Source: Stenopsyche tienmushanensis
Lineage: Eukaryota; Arthropoda; Insecta; Trichoptera; Stenopsychidae
NCBI GenBank assembly: GCA_008973525.1
Contig: WACJ01000075.1
Span: forward strand, 868,001-932,000
Reading direction: 5' to 3'
DNA: 64,000 nt
Part shown: positions 61,335-64,000 of the stretch, piece after piece
How positions within the stretch are numbered: the stretch's first letter is position 1
How the letters are laid out: each line of letters starts with the position of its first letter
Position numbers and translations under genes: made by a program
Notes under the pieces: generated by a model
What the model saw: only the letters and a program-made list of their open reading frames with translations
The model's database searches: none
Told to the model about the DNA's origin: nothing

Positions 61335-64000
61335 CACGACGGCAAACGTTTGGACAAATGACGACGTCATGATTGTATTGACACAACATATGTACCATTC
61401 TTCAACCAACGCTGTGTTCCACCAAATAATCAAATTAAAAACGTCCCCTGACGAAGTTCACCCGCATAATTACGATGCATGTACAGTGTTAACTAGGATA
61501 GCGAAGATAAATACAGTAACATAAAGAGCTACTTTGGAGTTAGGATACATTGTATGTTTTATAAAGAAAAAATGCTAATAAGGATAAAAATAATTTATAA
61601 TTTTGAACTTATTAGACAAGTCAACAACAAATTTATATAGACGAATTCATGGAAAGTTAAGATAAAGATGATGATTTACGCTAGAGTGATTTTAAAGTCC
61701 ACAAGATTATATTATTCTATATTAGACCTACATAAAGTATCAACTACACATGATAAGCGTTTATGGACCACTTTAGGCGCAGTATTAAAACATGATTGTA
61801 TAAGAATAACGAATCGCATGATGTATCCCCGACTTACGCCTAGAATGCCCTCTGCGAGTATATTTATACTTAACAGATTTTCAATTTAGGGAGTGCGATC
61901 CTTTGAATTTATATCAGCCCTCGGGACAAACATAGAGCTATTTCGACTCCTCTAAATATAAAATTTATGCGGGCATAATAGACCTCAGACGTTGGATTCT
62001 CCAGCAATTCAAACAGAATTATGAACGTTTTGTGTATGAAAGCGATTCGATATGATATATTTTAATTATGTTCTAAGTGGAGCCATACGTAGGTACGGAA
62101 TGACAAAAATTTCATTAAATCAACAGCGCCATGCGAGCAAAATTTACGATCAGTTTTGGCGTCGGGAATAGTAATGGCGCGATAAACCGCGGCGATAAAT
62201 ATATTTTTATAAAAGTAATAATAACGGTTACATGCATTTGAGCATTGTGCCTTTTTTACGAGCGTCACACTAAAAGCGGGTTATTTGCGTAGTTTGCGGC
62301 TCCCGATCGCGATAGCAATTTATTCGGTCGGCCCTTTCTCCCTTTGTGGGGGCGGATCCCGACCGTTCCGGGTTGTTCCGGACTGCGACCACTCCGGCGG
62401 CTATTTTTGCGTCACTAATGCTCGTCGGGTATATTTAAAATGTGGGCTACACCGCTTCCAAAATCGAGGACACGTCTGACGGGGGCGCGGTGATTAGTGG
62501 CCTATAAAAATGAAGAAATAACCGGCAAATTTCACCGCCCCCTGTCGTGACCGGGGGCCATTTCGCTTTTTGCCCTTTGTTTGCAAACCGATCATGTGAC
62601 TTGACAGCCTGTTTGCGTTTTATACAGAAATATATTTTATGGCACGAATATCTTTCCTACGCTTTATCAAACGCTACTAAATTGGACTCTGAGAAGCCTT
62701 CGAATGCCTTTTATGTTACGAGAGCACAATGGAGTCCGAGTGAAATTTCAACAACCCAAATTCGTACAACAAAATAATTTTATTAAGCCGATCAGACATA
62801 ATATAAATCATTTGAAAACAATCAAGTCGATATAATGAATACTGCGAAACGACACATCATAATATTAATTATTCTAACAAATCCACGACGAAAAATCATT
62901 TTAAATTGTGAGCAGCCCTTTTATTGTACGATTCCTGTTTGTACAACAGCAATGTTAGTGCACAGTCAGCCGTTACACACTAGAAAGAAGGGGGATCGGC
63001 AAAGTACATTAGATTAAGAGCCACAACAGAAAAACAAACAAGTTCATATCACCGCAAATGTAAGTAAATATGTACACAGGATGCGAGCAAAATAATAATA
63101 ACGCTATTTGTACAGAACCTTCGCTCTGACATATGGGGTCCGCGAGGACCCATTTACAAATGCAACGCTCAATAAGTGCAGTTGTGCGAGTTCGTCGATC
63201 CGGTAATTCGGTAATCAGAGTACACGTAATTTTTGTGTAGCAACACGATACGAATCGAACACGATAATTTTATAAACATGTACACGATAAATTTTGATTC
63301 ATTGACGTTATCGACGTTGTTACATCGCATTATTATAATTTCACATTTGCGATAAATCGTCCATACAAGTCGGCGTTACATCAATGCTCGAGCATCTCAG
63401 TACGTGCATCGCTCGGCGACGAAATATTGCTAAATATTTGCATCCACTGTTGTAATTTAGCGAGATTTCAAGAAAATAATTGACGGTACAAAAGCGTCGT
63501 ATGACCGATGAAAACGTGTCGATTTGATGAATTGCAACGTTCGCGATAACATCGCTTTGTGACGTGTGGGCATAATATAAAAAAAGCCCCTCTTGTCCAT
63601 ACAATTTCACAAAATTAATAAAACAACCCCCGACGCTGTCGAAAGTAATAATGCGAAGGGGCACGCCTTTATTTGGACGAGGGGTTCGCCCGTCCGGATA
63701 AATTCGTTTAATGTGATTGGTTATGTTTATTTCAATTTTCGTTAATAGAATCCGACCGGTTATCAAGTCGCGGATATTGACCACTCATTGTCGGACTTCA
63801 AAGGGCGACCGTTTCGAACAGACGGACGTCTTTAATTGCGACGTGTTTATTTTAAACGAAAAATTGGTATTCGGATCGCGCCGAGAGCAGACATGGAAAG
63901 GGACTCAAAAATCCCCCGGATAGATCATAAAAGGTTCAGGGAGCAGCTGCCAAAATGTTATTGTAAGCATCTAGCAACCGAACGGCGCGCCGAGGAGGGG
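61335..64000. other. Intronic sequence to the right edge
   Basis: No exon recognised. 61818-61840 repeats a 23-mer also found at 5549-5571 (22 of 23 bases). GC-richer patches at about 62270-62580, 63540-63700 and 63940-64000. The 147-codon minus frame at 63341-63784 has no recognised domain. Confidence 0.4.

Noticed and set aside
63341..63784. 147-codon minus frame near the right edge
   Set aside because: No domain or motif recognised, and a plus frame overlaps it; composition alone explains it.
1..64000. CRISPR arrays, operons, ribosome-binding sites, bacterial terminators, prophage
   Set aside because: The window is eukaryotic: spliced exon, long introns and eukaryotic transposons; no direct-repeat arrays seen.

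Overview
This is a nuclear window from an arthropod, most likely an insect. It is AT-rich, has no dense or operon-like coding, and carries decayed transposons of several eukaryotic families (hAT, Tigger/pogo, mariner, a jockey-like LINE, piggyBac-like). CpG looks undepleted by eye. I cannot fix the insect order.

The one host protein-coding feature I can support is a 124-nt internal exon on the minus strand at 7067-7190. It encodes the very conserved block [14 protein letters not shown]...[11 protein letters not shown] of the scribbler/brakeless (sbb) family, orthologous to vertebrate ZNF608/ZNF609. It has clean splice signals on both sides. Because sbb reads right to left here, 7191-64000 is read as part of one very long upstream intron (at least 56.8 kb) and 1-7066 as part of the next intron. 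No other sbb exon was recognised. One candidate recursive splice site (zero-length exon, minus strand) lies at 37561-37580 within the long intron.

Layout: 1-391 hAT transposase N-terminal relic; 959-1517 LINE relic; 7067-7190 sbb exon; 8644-9164 hAT deletion derivative; 9229-9283 piggyBac-like right end; 13460-13867 complete hAT MITE with 8-bp target duplication; 17570-17778 complete piggyBac-like MITE with TTAA ends; 25352-25900 hAT transposase C-terminal half; 28613-28873 and 30920-31090 mariner fragments; 30176-30460 CENP-B/Tc5-type DNA-binding fragment; 32306-32841 hAT derivative; 34407-35145 decayed coding sequence of unknown family; 40340-41100 GC/CpG-rich island; 42624-43129 and 51925-52430 inverted pair of an unclassified 506-bp repeat; 47362-48539 Tigger relic with its right terminal repeat; 44008-44070 and 60160-60222 tRNA-like pieces; 60544-61334 hAT derivative. 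The rest is non-coding sequence in which AT-rich DNA is broken by short GC-richer patches, as expected if long-range regulatory elements sit in the intron of a developmental regulator; that last reading is inference.

Nothing here looks like a new multi-gene system. The most useful observations are the sbb anchor exon, the candidate recursive splice site, the two intact non-autonomous elements, and the way four copies of one hAT family record successive internal deletions.
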